NCBI RefSeq assembly: GCF_003144115.1
Contig: NW_020311999.1
Coordinates: 390,239 to 454,238 of the forward strand
Direction: 5' to 3'
DNA length: 64,000 bases
From: Tilletiopsis washingtonensis
Lineage: Eukaryota; Basidiomycota; Exobasidiomycetes; Entylomatales
The first letter of the stretch is position 1, and each line of letters opens with the position of its first letter. Of the stretch, positions 43,600-55,961 are shown one piece after another. The notes under the pieces are model-generated. The model did no database searches. It was not told where the DNA came from and saw only the letters and a program-made list of their open reading frames with translations. Position numbers and translations under genes: made by a program.

Positions 43600-45148
43600 A
43601 TGGCGTTCCGCTCCTCCTCCGCCGTGCGCTCGGGCCTCGCCAGCGTGCTCAAGAAGCGCCCCGACGACGTCGTCTTCACCACGGCGCTGCGCACGCCTGT
43701 GGCGCGCCTCGGCAAGGGCTTCAAGCACGCTGTGAGTGCCCGAGAGGGTGGACCGCGGGCGTGCGACGGGAGCTGGTGTGTGCTGTATTGGCTTTCGAAG
43801 CAATCTGCGCCGCGAGCCGGAATTCGCCGCATATCCTGCCTCGCCCTTCGCATGACCTCGCGCTCACACCCCTGGCGCAGTACCCCGAGGAGCTGCTCGC
43901 CTTTGTGCTGCAGCGCACGCGCGAGCGCCTCGAGAAGCGCGGCGTCGACATCAACATCATCGAGGACATCTGCACCGGCACTGTGCTTGCTGAGCTCGGC
44001 GGTGCCAAGAGCGGCCGTCTCGCGGCGCTGCACGCCGGCATGCCCATCAACTCGTCCTACTAGTGAGTGCCCTGCGCTGCCGTGCCGCACATCACCTGAC
44101 ACGCCACGCAGCACGACGAACCGCCAGTGCGCCTCGTCGCTGCAGAGCATCACCAACATCGCCAACTCGATCCGCACGGGCGAGATTGCGTGCGGCATTG
44201 CGTCGGGCATGGAGAGCATGACGCGCGACTGGGGCACCAAGGCCATCCCCGTGCGCCTCTCGCCCGCCATGGCCAACTCGCACTCGCAGGATGCGCGCGA
44301 CTGCCTCATGAGCATGGGCATGACGTCGGAGAACGTGGCGGAGCAGTACAACATCGGGCGCGAGCGGCAAGACCGCTTCGCTGCGCAGAGCCAGGCGCGC
44401 GCGCTCGCGGCGCAGAAGGACGGCCGCCTGGCCAGCGAGATTGAGCCGATCACCGTGCGCTGGGTCGAGGAGGACGGCACGGAGACGACGCGCGAGGTGT
44501 CGCTCGACGAGGGTATCCGCGCCTCGACGACGTACGAGTCGCTCGCCAAGCTCAAGCCCGTGTTCAAGGAGAACGGCGGCAGCACGGCGGGCAACTCGAG
44601 CCAGGTCTCCGACGGCGCCGTCGCCATCACGCTGGCGCGCCGCGACGTTGCGGAGAAGGCCGGCATGGAGATCCTTGGCCGCTGGGTTGGCGCGGCGACG
44701 CGGGGTGTCAAGCCGGACGTCATGGGTGAGTTGCGGACCGTGCAAGCGCCTTCGTATCGACGCTGACGACGCGCACACAGGCATTGGCCCGGCCATCGCC
44801 ACGCCCAAGCTGCTTGAGCGCTTCGGCCTCAAGGCATCCGAGATCGACCTGTGGGAGATCAACGAGGGTGCGTGCCGCGTGCTGCATGCCGTACGCATCC
44901 GCTTACCCCTTCTCTCCTCAGCCTTCGCCTCGCAGGCGCTCATGACCATCGACACGCTCGGCCTGGACGAGGCGCAGGTCAACGTCAAGGGCGGTGCCAT
45001 CGCCCTTGGCCACCCGCTCGGCGCGTCGGGCGGCCGTCTCATCACCAGCCTGCTCGCCGAGCTGCGCCGCACCGGCAAGCAGACGGGTGTCGCGACGCTC
45101 TGCTGCGGCACCGGCTACGGCAAGGCCACGCTCGTCGTCGCCGAGTAG
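43600..45148 (+). CDS. 3-ketoacyl-CoA thiolase (acetyl-CoA C-acyltransferase)
   Basis: Exons 43600-43731, 43881-44062, 44112-44725, 44781-44867 and 44922-45148, 413 residues, the normal thiolase length. Catalytic Cys111 lies in TTNRQCASSLQSI, the form found in 3-ketoacyl-CoA thiolases rather than acetoacetyl-CoA thiolases. GHP (His369) lies in GGAIALGHPLGASGGR, and the second cysteine in LCCGTGYG (Cys399). It cleaves 3-ketoacyl-CoA with CoA in beta-oxidation. The N-terminus MAFRSSSAVRSGLASVLKKR is basic and amphipathic but has no clear PTS2 (no His/Gln-Leu/Ala after a basic-hydrophobic pair), and the C-terminus VVAE is not PTS1, so mitochondrial placement is more likely. Intron 1 is 149 nt, longer than most in the window. 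Confidence 0.92.
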
Positions 45149-45303
45149 ACACCAAAAGAGGGGCGCCGTGCGCGCGCGCATCGCCAAGGGGACTTGCTTC
45201 ATCATCACTGCTTCTGCACCATCACACTTTGCTCTGGCTTCTGCATCTGTCAATTCTACGTCATCCATCGTTCTGTGCGTGTGACTGCATGTATTGCGAA
45301 GCG

Positions 45304-48300
45304 CTATGTCAGGGGCAGGTCGCGCACGAAGGCCAGGCTGCCCATGCAGAACTCGAGCAGCTCCATGACGCGCGTGCCCTCGCGGTGCTGCTCCACGAGC
45401 AGGAGCCGCAGCGCCTCGGCCAGCGTCTCGCCCTCGTCGGCGAGCTCGCCGTCCCGCTCCATCGAGGCATCGCCCTGCGGCGGCGCCGTGACCTTGATGC
45501 CCAGCGCGATGAGCACGTCGGCCTGCACGCGCACGAAGACGGCCAGCAGCGCCTGCACGGCCTCGTAATCGAGATGCCGGCGGAGACGCGCGGTGAGGGC
45601 GCCGATGAAGAGCTCCAGCTCGGCGGCAGTCGACAGCGAGCGCAGCTCAGCATCGAGCGCTGGTGGCGACAGCGTGTGGAGGTACTGGAAGAAAGGCCCG
45701 TCTGCGAAAGAGGGGGTCAGAGGCGTCAGAGAGGATCTCAGGCGCCGCAACTCACACTCTCCACTCTCTTGTGCGCTCCGCAGGCGGCGCACAAAGTCGC
45801 TCTCGAAGTCAAGACCTTCTTGTCCGAACGCCGGGCGAGAAGGCAGGCCTGTCTTCTCCTCCTTGCCGCCAGCCTGGGCCGGCTTCTGCGCGTCAAAGGC
45901 CAGCTCCGTGCCCGCCAGCTGCGGCAGGAAGAAGGGCGCGCGCTCGGGCTTCTTGGGCGCCTCCGTCGGCTTGTTGCGCCGCTTGATCGTGTCGAGATTG
46001 AGCAGCGTCATCCAGCGCGTGCGCGGCATCGTCGTCAGCGTCACGAGTGCACCCTCCTGCGCGCCCTCCATCTGCGGCGGGCTGGTGTACACGCGGCGGA
46101 TCGCATCGCCCTCTTCGTCCTCTCCCAGCTCGGTCGGGCCGTCGTCTTCGCCGTCCTCGTCCTCGCCGCGCATGTCAGGCAGCGCAACGGGGCCCTCGGC
46201 CTCTGCCTCCCACACCTCGTCCTCCTCCATGCCGCGCACGGCCGTAGCTGAGAACTGCGCGCGGTTCGCCCAGAGGTAAACGCCCAGCTCGCCGACATGT
46301 GTCGTAGCCAGGAAGTCGCTCGAGGGGCTGAATGAGACGCTGGTCGCGACGCGTCGTGGCCGGAAGGCATCGATGAGTCGCGCGGACGGCACATCGTACG
46401 TCCGCACGACGCCGTCGAGACTGCTGACGATCAGCCAGCGGCCGTCCGGTGAGAAGGTAAGGTCGAGGATGCGGGCGCGGAACGCGGCAAATTGACGAAC
46501 AATGCGCCGTGTCGAGAGGTCGATGAGGCGCAGCGTCAAGTCGTCGTGTGTGGTGGCCAGCAGAGTCGTGGTGCGGTCGAGTGCCAGCGAGGCGATAGGG
46601 CTGTCGAGCTTCAGAACGTCCAGCAGCTCGGCCGTGTGGAAGTCGTACACCGAGAGCTGGCCGTCGAGCGTCGACACCGCCACGAGGCTGTTCAGCGAGT
46701 CGCTCACGACGCCCGTCACCGGCGAGCCCGAGCCACGCTTGGCTGCCGGCTTCTTGCCCTTCTGCATGCCAAGCGGCGACGTCGCGGCGTACGTGCGCCG
46801 CAGCATGCCGCTCTGCATGTTGAAGGCACGCACGATGCCCTGCGCGTCGCCCACCAGGCCGAAGTTGCCGCATGCCGAGACGCAGCACGCCGTGGCCTCT
46901 GCCTTCTCGGTGGAGAAGGGCTTGCTGCCCATGCGCCGGTCTCGCGCTGACCAGGTGTGTGCAGCCCGCACGCCGGCGTGCGTCGAGAGCACATCGTCCC
47001 AGTCGCGCGAGCGAGTGGTGCTGAACGACAAGGACGTGGCGCTGGGCAGCTTGAGCGTGTGCGGCGCCACAGCGAGGTGAGCAGCGCGCGAGAGAATGGC
47101 GCCTGCGCGGAGAGATGTCAGACACAATAGCCACGCTGACAGAGCATGCAGACGCACCTTGGCTCATCTCTGCACTCCTGCTATCCCGCACGACACTGAG
47201 CAACCGCACGCTGCGGTCCTCTCCGCTAGAGAGAATGGCACGACCATCATCGCCGTAGTAGCGCGCCAGCGTCGGCGGCGCCGCATGACCCTCTCGGCTC
47301 TTGAGCAGGCGCGGCACGCTCGCCGTGGGCACTGACGCGCCAGGGGCGATGCTGGGCGCAGCGATGGGCTCGAAGAACCACTGGCGCACGGCATTGTCCG
47401 CGCCCGAGGAGATGAGCAGCGGGTTGCTCGGCACGAAGCGCAGCGACGAGATGGCGCCGGCGTGAGCGGCGCGCAGCGTGTGCGTCAGCGGGCACGGGCG
47501 TGCAAGGCCCGCTGCCGCTGCTGGCGGCGCAGCAGCGAGATCAAAGAGCGAGATGTCGCCGGCCGTGCTGCCCACGGCAAGCGTGTGCGCCGAGCCGTCC
47601 GAGCGGAAGGCCAGGCAGCCGCGCGCCAGACTGCCGTCGACCGACAGCGCGAGCAGCGGCTCGTCGTGCCGGATGTCGTGCACGAGCACGTGACCATCGG
47701 CCCACGCCATGCCCACAATGTCGAGCGCAGGGCTCTGGCAGAGGTCCACAAGCGCAGCATCACCCTTGGCGCCAGCAGCGAGGCGCAGCGACGCCGCGGG
47801 GAAGGCGTGGAGGAGCGACGAGGTGCGGATGTTGTAGAGTGCCAGCCCGCCCTCGGCCGAGCCGAGCAGCACCTTGTCGACGTACGCCGCCGGGTGGAGC
47901 GCGACAGATGCTGCGAAGTCGGCCGGCAGCTGCAGACAGGAGAGCATGCTCTGCGTCGAGATGGACCAGTGGAAGAGGTGCGAGCCGGCGGCGGAGAGGG
48001 CCACGAGCGCGTCGCCAAAGACGAGGATCGACGCCAGCTGGTGCAGCGTGCCGGCGTCGTCGGTAGCGTCAAAGACATGCGCGATGCGGCTGCGCTCGTA
48101 GGCGTACACGGCCGAGCCGGCGGCGGCGAGGAACGGCGTCTTGCCCTCGGCAAGCGCCAGGTCGACGATGGGCACGGGCGTGGCTGCGCCGACGAAGAGG
48201 AGCGTGGTGCGTGCGGCGTCCCACAGCGCCCACGACGTGCCGAGCGACGTGAGGATGCTGACGTCGGCGGCACGCGCATCCTTGCCGCCGCTCTTGACCT

Positions 48301-48481
48301 GCAGCTGCGCCGGCACGGCGTTGCAGACGTAGCCCAGCGCCCGGAAGGGCGTGAAGAGCGGCGCGCGGCGGCGGCGTGGCGGCGCGGCCGAGGACGAGGC
48401 CTGGGGCGTCGCGGCGGCGGCCGACTTGCGCGGGCGCTTGGGCGCAGGCGCAGCGGCGGCAGGTCCCGACGACGAGGGCAT
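45304..48481 (-). CDS. UTP21: U3 snoRNP protein Utp21 (WDR36 homologue)
   Basis: Exons 48481-47158, 47102-45756 and 45701-45304, 1022 residues, close to the usual 900-1000. Two WD40 propellers are spread over residues about 40-680: PLFTPFRALGYVCNAVPAQL at the start, AHAGAISSLRFVPSNPLLIS, SGADNAVRQWFFEP, GSKPFSTEKAEATACCVSAC, VYDFHTAELLDVLKLD and FSPDGRWLIVSSLDG. An acidic loop (RGEDEDGEDDGPTELGEDEE) follows. The C-terminal Utp21 domain has MPRTRWMTLLNLDTIKRRNK and TLSPPALDAELRSLS. Utp21 belongs to the UTP-B module of the small-subunit processome and acts in 18S pre-rRNA cleavage in the nucleolus. The last intron (45702-45755, 54 nt) is in frame without stop, so retention adds 18 residues. Confidence 0.92.
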
Positions 48482-48811
48482 GCTGCGAGAGAGGAGACGT
48501 GGTCGGGCAGGAGGGGTGGAGAGCGGCGCTGCTGGGCGGAGGAAGAAGCGGGCACGGCACAGCCAAGCTGCTGACTAAGCACAAAAAGTGAGCCAGAATT
48601 TGGCCCTCGCCCGGGTGCCGTGCTGCCGTGCTGGGAGCTGCCGCGCGCCGCCGCCGCCTCCCGTCTCGCAGCAGCTGTGGAGCGCTCCTTCCTCCCACAC
48701 CACCCGCACATCCGCACGCTCACTCTCAGCCGCGCCTCGCTATTGCCACAGGCACATCGCACTCCACCCACACCGCCTCGCAGTCGCCGCACAGGCAGCC
48801 CGCGGCCCGCC
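48482..48811. promoter_or_regulatory. Bidirectional UTP21/HAS1 promoter
   Basis: A 330-nt gap between divergent ATGs of two ribosome-biogenesis genes. An A/T-richer core (ACAAAAAGTGAGCCAGAATTT, 48581-48601) stands out in otherwise very GC-rich sequence and is the best candidate shared element. Confidence 0.55.
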
Positions 48812-50770
48812 ATGGCGTCCGCCTCCTCGTCGCGCGCCGTCGACGCTACGCCGCCGCCGGACAGCGCCGAGGCACAGCTCGCTCGCACGCTCGCCACCGA
48901 TGTGTCGCTCGCAGAGGGCCTCTCGGGCGATGCCGCCGCGCCGGCGTCGGCGTCGAGCAGCGCCGCCATCGCCGGCCTGCCGTCGGCGCCCGTGGCGCAG
49001 TCCTTTGCCGAGCTCGACCTCTCGCCGCCGACGCTCAAGGCGCTCGCCGCCATGGGCCTGGCCAAGCCGACCGAGGTGCAGGCGCGCTGCATCCCGCCGC
49101 TGCTCGCCGCCAAGGACGTGCTCGGCGCTGCACAGACGGGCTCGGGCAAGACGCTCGCCTTCCTGCTGCCGATTATCGACATGCTCGCGCGCCTCAAGTT
49201 CAAGCCGCGCAACGGCACCGGCGCCATCATTGTCTCGCCCACGCGCGAGCTGGCGCTGCAGATCTTCGGCGTCGCTAAGGACGTCATGACGCAGGGCGGC
49301 CACCACCAGACATTTGGCATCCTCATGGGAGGTGCCAACCGCAAGGCCGAGGCGGACAAGCTCGGCAAGGGCGTGAACCTGATCGTTGCCACGCCGGGCC
49401 GCCTTCTGGACCACCTGCAGGTGAGCAAAGAAGTGTGCCGTGCCATAGGCTGCCGCTGAACATGCTCTGCAGAACACTCCCGCATTCGTCTTCAGCAACT
49501 TGAAGACGCTCTGCATTGACGAGGCTGACCGCATTCTCGAGATCGGTTTCGAGGACGAGATGCGCCAGATCATCAAGCTGCTGCCAGGTGCGTGCCGGCA
49601 CCACGCTGCTAGCGCGCATCGCTCACCCCTTCGCTCGTAGAGAACCGGCAAACGATGCTCTTCTCCGCAACGCAGACGACCAAGGTGCAGGATCTTGCAC
49701 GCATCTCGCTGCGCCCCGGTCCGCTGTACATCAACGTGCACGCCGACCTGCGCGCCTCGACGGTGGCGCGCCTGGAGCAGGGCTACGTCGTGTGCGACTC
49801 AGATCGGCGCTTTCTGCTGCTCTTTACGTTCCTGAAGCGCAACCGCGGGAAGAAGATCATTGTCTTCATGAGCAGCTGTAACGGCGTCAAGTACCACGGC
49901 GAGCTGCTGAACTACATCGACGTGCCGGTGCTGGACCTGCACGTGAGTGCAGGAATCTGCTCAGCTCTGACCTACGCGGCTCACGCATCCATCTCACAGG
50001 GCAAGCAGAAGCAGCAGAAGCGGACATCGACCTTCTTCGAGTTCTGCAACGCGCCGTCGGGCATCCTGCTGTGCACCGACGTGGCCGCACGAGGGCTCGA
50101 CATCCCCAAGGTCGACTGGATCATCCAGTTTGACCCGCCGGACGACCCGCGCGACTACATCCACCGCGTCGGACGTACGGCGCGTGCCGGCAAGGACGGC
50201 AAGTCGCTACTGTTCCTGCTGCCGTCGGAGCTGGGCTTCCTGCGCTTCCTCAAGGTGGCTAAGGTGCCGCTGAACGAGTACAGCTTCCCGGCAAACAAGA
50301 TCGCAAACGTGCAGGGCCAGCTGGAGAAGCTCATCAGCAAGAACTACTACCTGCACCAGTCGGCGCGCGACGGCTACCGCTCGTACCTGCAGGCGTACGG
50401 CTCCTACTCGCTCAAGCGCATCTTCGACATCCACGCGCTCGACCTGGCAAAGGTGGCCAAGGCGTTTGGCTTCTCCGTGCCGCCCAAGGTCAACATTGCC
50501 ATCGGCGCCGGGCTCAAGTCGGGCAACAGCGCGGCCGAGGGGCGCAAGCGCAAGGGCGCCGGCGCCGAGGTGGACGCCGACGAGGACGACGAGGACGTGC
50601 CGGTGGGCGAGGAGGAGGGCGATGAGCAGCAGGGCGCGCGCAGCCAGAACAAGTCTGTCGACCGGCGGAGCTACAAGAAGCAGAAGCCCGCCAACGGCAA
50701 GCCGGGCGCCGAGGTGTACCGCCGCAATGGGCCGTCCCAGCGCGGCGGCAAGTCGCAGTGGAGCCGGTGA
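48812..50770 (+). CDS. HAS1: DEAD-box RNA helicase Has1
   Basis: Exons 48812-49420, 49473-49587, 49641-49942 and 50000-50770, 598 residues. Helicase motifs in order: [19 protein letters not shown] with [13 protein letters not shown] (Q motif), AAQTGSGKT (I), PTRELALQI (Ia), TPGRLLDHL (Ib), IDEADRILE (II), LFSATQT (III), [18 protein letters not shown] (V) and [10 protein letters not shown] (VI). The C-terminal block [37 protein letters not shown] and a basic/acidic tail are specific to Has1/DDX18, which acts in both 40S and 60S assembly in the nucleolus. A disordered Ala/Ser N-terminus of about 65 residues precedes the core. Intron 3 (49943-49999, 57 nt) has no in-frame stop. Confidence 0.95.
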
Positions 50771-50851
50771 TCGTGCCCTGCCCGCGAGCCTGTGTCTGTC
50801 TTCTCTCTGTAATCTCACGAGTATGTCACTGCTGCATCACTGCCATTGCTT

Positions 50852-53800
50852 TCACGACCGAGCGCTGTCCTGCGAGGCTCTGGGCGCCGGCGACGACGAG
50901 CCGTGCGCGCTGTCGAGGCCCGTGGCCACGCTGCCGCGCCTACTGGTGTCCGTGGTGCTGTCGCCGCCGTGCGGCAGCGGCGAGTGGGTTCCGTGGTCGC
51001 TGCTGCTGTGCATCAGCGCGCCGTGCTCCTCCTCCTCCAGATCGCTTGCGTTGATCGTCTCGTCCAGCCGCGAGCGCTGCAGGGCGCTGGGGCGCAGCAT
51101 GTCCTCGTCCTCGGACGAGGCGTCGTCGACGTGCACGGCGAGCATCTCGGCCTCGGAGCGCAGTTCCTGCAGCTCGCGCTCCTGGTCGCGCTCGGCCGCC
51201 TCCGGCGAGCCTGCGTCGGGCGCCTCGTCGTAGATGCTGCTCGGCAGGACGTGATTGGAGAGCGGCCCGCCTGCTGCGACGCCGGAGGCCGGACGCCCAG
51301 TGATGGAAGACGCGCGCGAGCGTGACACGCTTCCGCCGAGACGCGGGCTGCCTGCCGAGACAGCACCTCGCGCAGCCGCTGCCATAGCCGCTGCGGGTCC
51401 TGGGTACTGCGGCAGGTCCTCGCCCTCGTCGGCCAGGCGCGAGCCATCCTCGCGGAAGAGCTGGGCGTATGCCGGCAGCACAGGCGCCGAGTGACTGTCC
51501 TGCTGGATCGTCGGCAGCGGCATGGCCAGGGCGCCAGAGGGACCCGCTGCGACGGTCGCGAGGTTCATCGGAGCGAACTGCTCGCGCACGTCCTTCGGAG
51601 CAGCCTCGGTGAAGCGCACGGGCACCTGCAGCACGAGCGCCTGAAGGAAATGTCAGTTGGAGTCGCGACGCGCTGCCGCTCGTGGTAATGCTCACCTGAC
51701 CCCAGTCATTGTCGCCACCGAGCGGCTTCGAGCCGAAGCCAAAGCCGAGCTTGACGCGCAGCTTGTGCTTGATGCGCACGTACGGCGACTCGAAGTCGGC
51801 GACGAGGCGCGGCACATTGTGCTGCCGTGCGACAGTCGCCGAGGCGGGCGTGAGTGGCAGGTTGATCGTCATGCGCACTCTGCCGCGCGTCAGATCAACG
51901 CCGTGGCCGTCGTCGCCTGCGAAGTGGTACGTTGCTCGAGGGCCATCGGAGTCGTCGTCGAGCACGTCCTTGGCGGCTGCAGCGCGGCGCAGGTCGCTCG
52001 GCAGCGGCGCGCCCGTGTTGTTGAAGTCGACGTCGCCGTCGATGCTCATCTCGGCGAGCGCGTTGGCAAAGGTCGAGAGGCCGCGCATGGCCGTCTCGTA
52101 TGCGCGCCGTCCACGGCCAACGCGGCGCCCTCCGGGCGTGGTGCCCTCCGCGTTGGCCTCGTCGGCCACGCTGGGTGCGAACGGGTTTGGCGAGGGAGGC
52201 TCCATGATGGTCACGGTCGAAGCGAGGCGCGAGCCGGATGGGCCAGAGCGAGCGGCCGACGCGGCCTGCGCTCGCGACCGCTCCATTTGCATGCGACGAG
52301 CTCGGCGCTCTGCTTCGGCAAGAGAGGGCCCTTGCACGCTGCGAGTCGGCGTCCTGCTCATCGACTTGTCCTTGCCCTTGCCTTTGCCCTTCGCCTCGCC
52401 TTGCGCTTCTTTGGCCGTCGGCGGCGGCCCGACGATCGCCGTGCGCAGGCGCTCGACGGCGTTCATGTCAGCGTCGGGCGCCTGACCTGCCTTTGTGAGA
52501 TTGACGTGGTTCAGCACGAGCTGGTGGTCGTAGCCGTTCCGCTTCTTGAGCTCGTCCGACGTCATGGTTGCTTCTTCACGCATGGACGTCTGTCCGATGA
52601 GATCCGGCAGGTCCTGAGCATCGACGGCGGGTTCTGTCGGCAGCGGAAAGGCGTTGCAGAAGGTGCGCGAAGGAATCGAACTGGAGGAAGGTGTCAGATG
52701 CCGGCACTGAAGGTGCAACAGCCTCAGATCGCGACTCACCAGTGGCGCTCCTGCTGCACGCAGACAAGGTCCATGTCGCGCAGACGGAGACCGCCCATCC
52801 CGCGCACCTTGGACCAGCCGAGCGAGCGGCCGACCTCAATCTGCACGCCGAAGCTCAGCATGTCGGCCTTCGGCCCGCCGACCTGCACGTGCGACGGCAG
52901 CGACAGCGTGAGGGAAAACGACAGGCCGCCATCGCTGGTGTCGCAGTCGCCCGGTGCGATGCCAGAGTCGAAAGGCGGATGCAAGACGGGACGATGGAGG
53001 AAGTGCCGCATGGCGTTGTTCGAGCTCGAGGTTCTCGAAGAGCTACCGCGACTTTGCCTCGCATCTCCGCTGGGAGTGTTGCCAGGGCTGCGATTGCCCA
53101 CAGCACTCGAGCCGCGCACTGGCGTCGCAGGCGCTCGCGCAAAGGCCGCGAACTTGGCAGGGTCGCTGGGCGCATCGAGCGTGCTAGGCGCGAGAGGCAA
53201 CATGCTCGCCAATGCGCTCTCGTTGAGCGCCTCGGTCGAGACTCGCGGAGTGAGACGCGGCCGAGGGGAGTCGAGCGGCGTGAGCAGACGTGCAGGTCGC
53301 GCGCCTGCTGACGCCTCGCTGAGCGCTGTTTGAAGCTGCGAAGCGGGGATCGCCGAGGCAACTCCCGGTCTCGGACTGCCTTCGATGCCAGGCGCCGCCG
53401 GCGTAGCTCTAGCAGGACTGGCAAGAGTCGCGCTCGGTGACGCAGGCACCTGCTCGTTGGCTCTCTCTGCCGAGTCGGGACGAGCACTGGGCACCCAGTT
53501 CGGCGGATCTTGAGGCACAGACGGCAACCCTTCCGGACCGACGATGGCGAGCCGCGCCACTGGCACTGGCACAACGTCGCGGCATCGCCTGACGATGATG
53601 ACCGACGTGCGGCTTCGTGCCTTCAGCGAGCCGTCGTTCGGCTCGATCTCAGGAGCGCGCCTTCGGCGTCTTCGAGAGGTCATGGGCGGGCGAACCGGCT
53701 CGACGGGGTTCTCGGGCGTGCCGAAGAGCATGCTTGGCGTGGTCGGAGTCACCGGACTCGGCGGTACTGCCGTGCTCTTGCGGAACTGCAGCTGGCGGGC

Positions 53801-55961
53801 ACGCTTGCCCAGCCAGCTTCCTCCGCTGCGTGCTGGACCGTTTGAGGGGCCAGCCTCGGCCGCTGAGTCGCCCTCGGTCCCGGACGACGCGTTGTCGCGA
53901 CGCTCGCTGACCGAGAGTCGTGCGGGCGACGGGCTCGCGGACGGCCTAGAGCCCGACGGCCGCTGCTGGGCCAGTCCAGAAGGACGAGGCGAGGAGGGCT
54001 CAGCTCCGTTGATGTGAGGCAGCCCCGCATCTGGCGCGACTCTAAGCCCGCTCGGCGCACTGGCGCGGTGCGGCGAGCTGAGCAGTGTCGAGATTGTGCG
54101 ATGCGCCCGTCCGTCGGTCTCGAGGTAGCGCGCCTCGGCGTGCACGCAGTAGAAGGTGCCGCCGAACTTCGTCCAAGACGTCGCGGGCAGCCAGCCGGGG
54201 ATCGAGAGGTCAAACTGGATGTCGTACTTCAGCGGCGTGTGCGGCTGGACGACGCCCGAGATTGGGAGGTTCGATCCGGTCGGCAGCAGCTCCTGCACCA
54301 CTTCGGCCTGGCGAGGGGGTCAGCACACGCAATGACCCGCTGACAACGATGCTCACCAGGCGGACAGCTGAGAAGCGCCCAGCATGGTCTGCGTAGAACG
54401 AGTAGCCTGAGAAAGCGACCTTCAACGAGGTCACCTTCAGCTCGTCTTGCTTCTCGCGCTCGCTGTCGGGCACCGGAGCCTTGGGCCGCGGTCTGCGAGC
54501 CGCGCTCGGTGAGCTAGCATGTACGAGCACCTCTGGCACGGCCTGCTCGGTCTTCGCTGCGCTTGAGGTCGCTACGGCTGCGTCGTCCAGCGCTACGCCT
54601 CCGCTCGGTCGCCGTGACATGCCATCAGCGTCCCAGTAGCTCGGTCCGAGGCCAAAGTCCAGCGCAGGCAGCATGTGTGAGAAGTCCGTGGAGAGCGGAC
54701 GCCCTCCTGGTGTCGCCAGGCCAGCGCTGCTTCTCGGCGACATGGGCCTACCTCGCGGCGATGCGACGCTTGTCCGCCTGACCAGAGGCGAGGGCGGCTG
54801 CTCGGTGTCGCTGGCGGACTTGCCCAATGGCTCCGGGCGGAAGCGCGGCGTCGTGGGCGACATCGACGGGTCGGATGGCGAGGCTGGCGTAGTGGCGCGC
54901 CGCATCTCGCTGCGAGTCGGCGTGCCCTGCGCACCAGTGCTGCTCGCAAAGGCGGGAATCTCACGCGGCGCGATCGTGATGATGACCGTGCCGGAGATCG
55001 AGTAGTTTGAGGATGTCTGAGTGGAGCCGAACATGGTCACCTGGTCGCTGACCGGCGTGACGCGCACCTTGAGCTTGCGCTCGGACGGCGCATAGCTCGA
55101 CGGGCGTCGCTTCGACGATGGGCCGGGCGTGGCAGACGCAGGACCGTCCAGGGGCCGGACGTTGCCCCGGGGCTCTCCCTGCAAGAACTCAAATGCGGAT
55201 AGCGGCCCGTCTATCCGCGGCGACGCGGCGGCAAAGCGCGATGTGCCGGCGAGTGACGGACTCGTTGAGGGCAGCGGAGCGGTCGTCGGCTCGCGAGGCA
55301 AGAGCGTCGACATGCGGTTGCCGGCTTGTGCCGAGATTGGCGGGGGGCGTGGCCTCGGCTGCGCAGCGTCTGTCGCTCCGTTCGGAGAAGAAGATGTGCC
55401 TACAGAAGGCGACGCCGCGACGCCCGTCCCTTGTGGTTCTTGCGATGCACGCGGCGCGACGCTCCGGCTCGGCGAGCTTCGCACCTCGACCCGAGGCTCG
55501 GCGTTCAGAAAGTCGAGCACCGACACGCGCTTCGTCGGATTGAGCTCGTCGCCGACGTCTGCCGATGTCAGCGCGCCGAACTCGTCGGCGTCGGCAGTGG
55601 GGCTCCGAGGCGTCTTGGGACCCCGTGAGGCACCCAGAGAGCCCGACAAGCTGTGGATCTCGCTGCTCTGCCGTATTGACTGGCGCAGCTGGGCGATGCT
55701 GACGCCGCCGGACGCCGCACTGGACGACAAATTGCTGCCAGACGCCTCGGCTGGTGGCACAGATCACGGATGTCAGAAGCTCGCCACGATGTGCTCAGGG
55801 CCGCTCGACTCACGGAGCTGGTGGTCTGCGTCGCCGAACACGTCTGCCGCGGGAGGCGACCGCGGTACCGGCAGGGCAGGCGAGCCTATTTGCAAGGCCT
55901 GAGCGGCAGGAGACTCCGAGGCGATAGACCGAGGGCTGCCCAGGGGCGATGACGAGGCATC
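50852..55961 (-). CDS. Large arrestin-like (ART/alpha-arrestin type) protein, 5' exon unresolved
   Basis: Exons 55961-55814, 55750-54357, 54307-52740, 52680-51696 and 51640-50852 join in frame over about 1627 residues. The first coding exon upstream of 55961 is not settled: acceptor CCCACAG precedes it, and candidate starts are MHVSPSSSN (56193) or MRALPP (near 56074), both with weak donors. Arrestin-like beta segments are spread through disordered sequence: SNYSISGTVIITIAPREIP, LKVTSLKVAFSGYSFYADHA, ISGVVQPHTPLKYDIQFDLS, WLPATSWTKFGG, GWSKVRGMGGLRLRDMDLVC, LVLNHVNLTKAG, SPYVRIKHKLRVKLGFGFG and VPVRFTEAAPKDV. Alpha-arrestins recruit Rsp5-type ubiquitin ligases to membrane cargo; I did not identify a clear PPxY motif. 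Arrestin fold is inferred from the pattern and could be a related immunoglobulin-like trafficking module. Confidence 0.7.

Noticed and set aside
52665-52685. tRNA T-loop-like GGAATCGAACTGG
   Set aside because: It lies at an exon start of the arrestin-like gene, with no acceptor or anticodon stems around it. No tRNA was recognised anywhere in the window.
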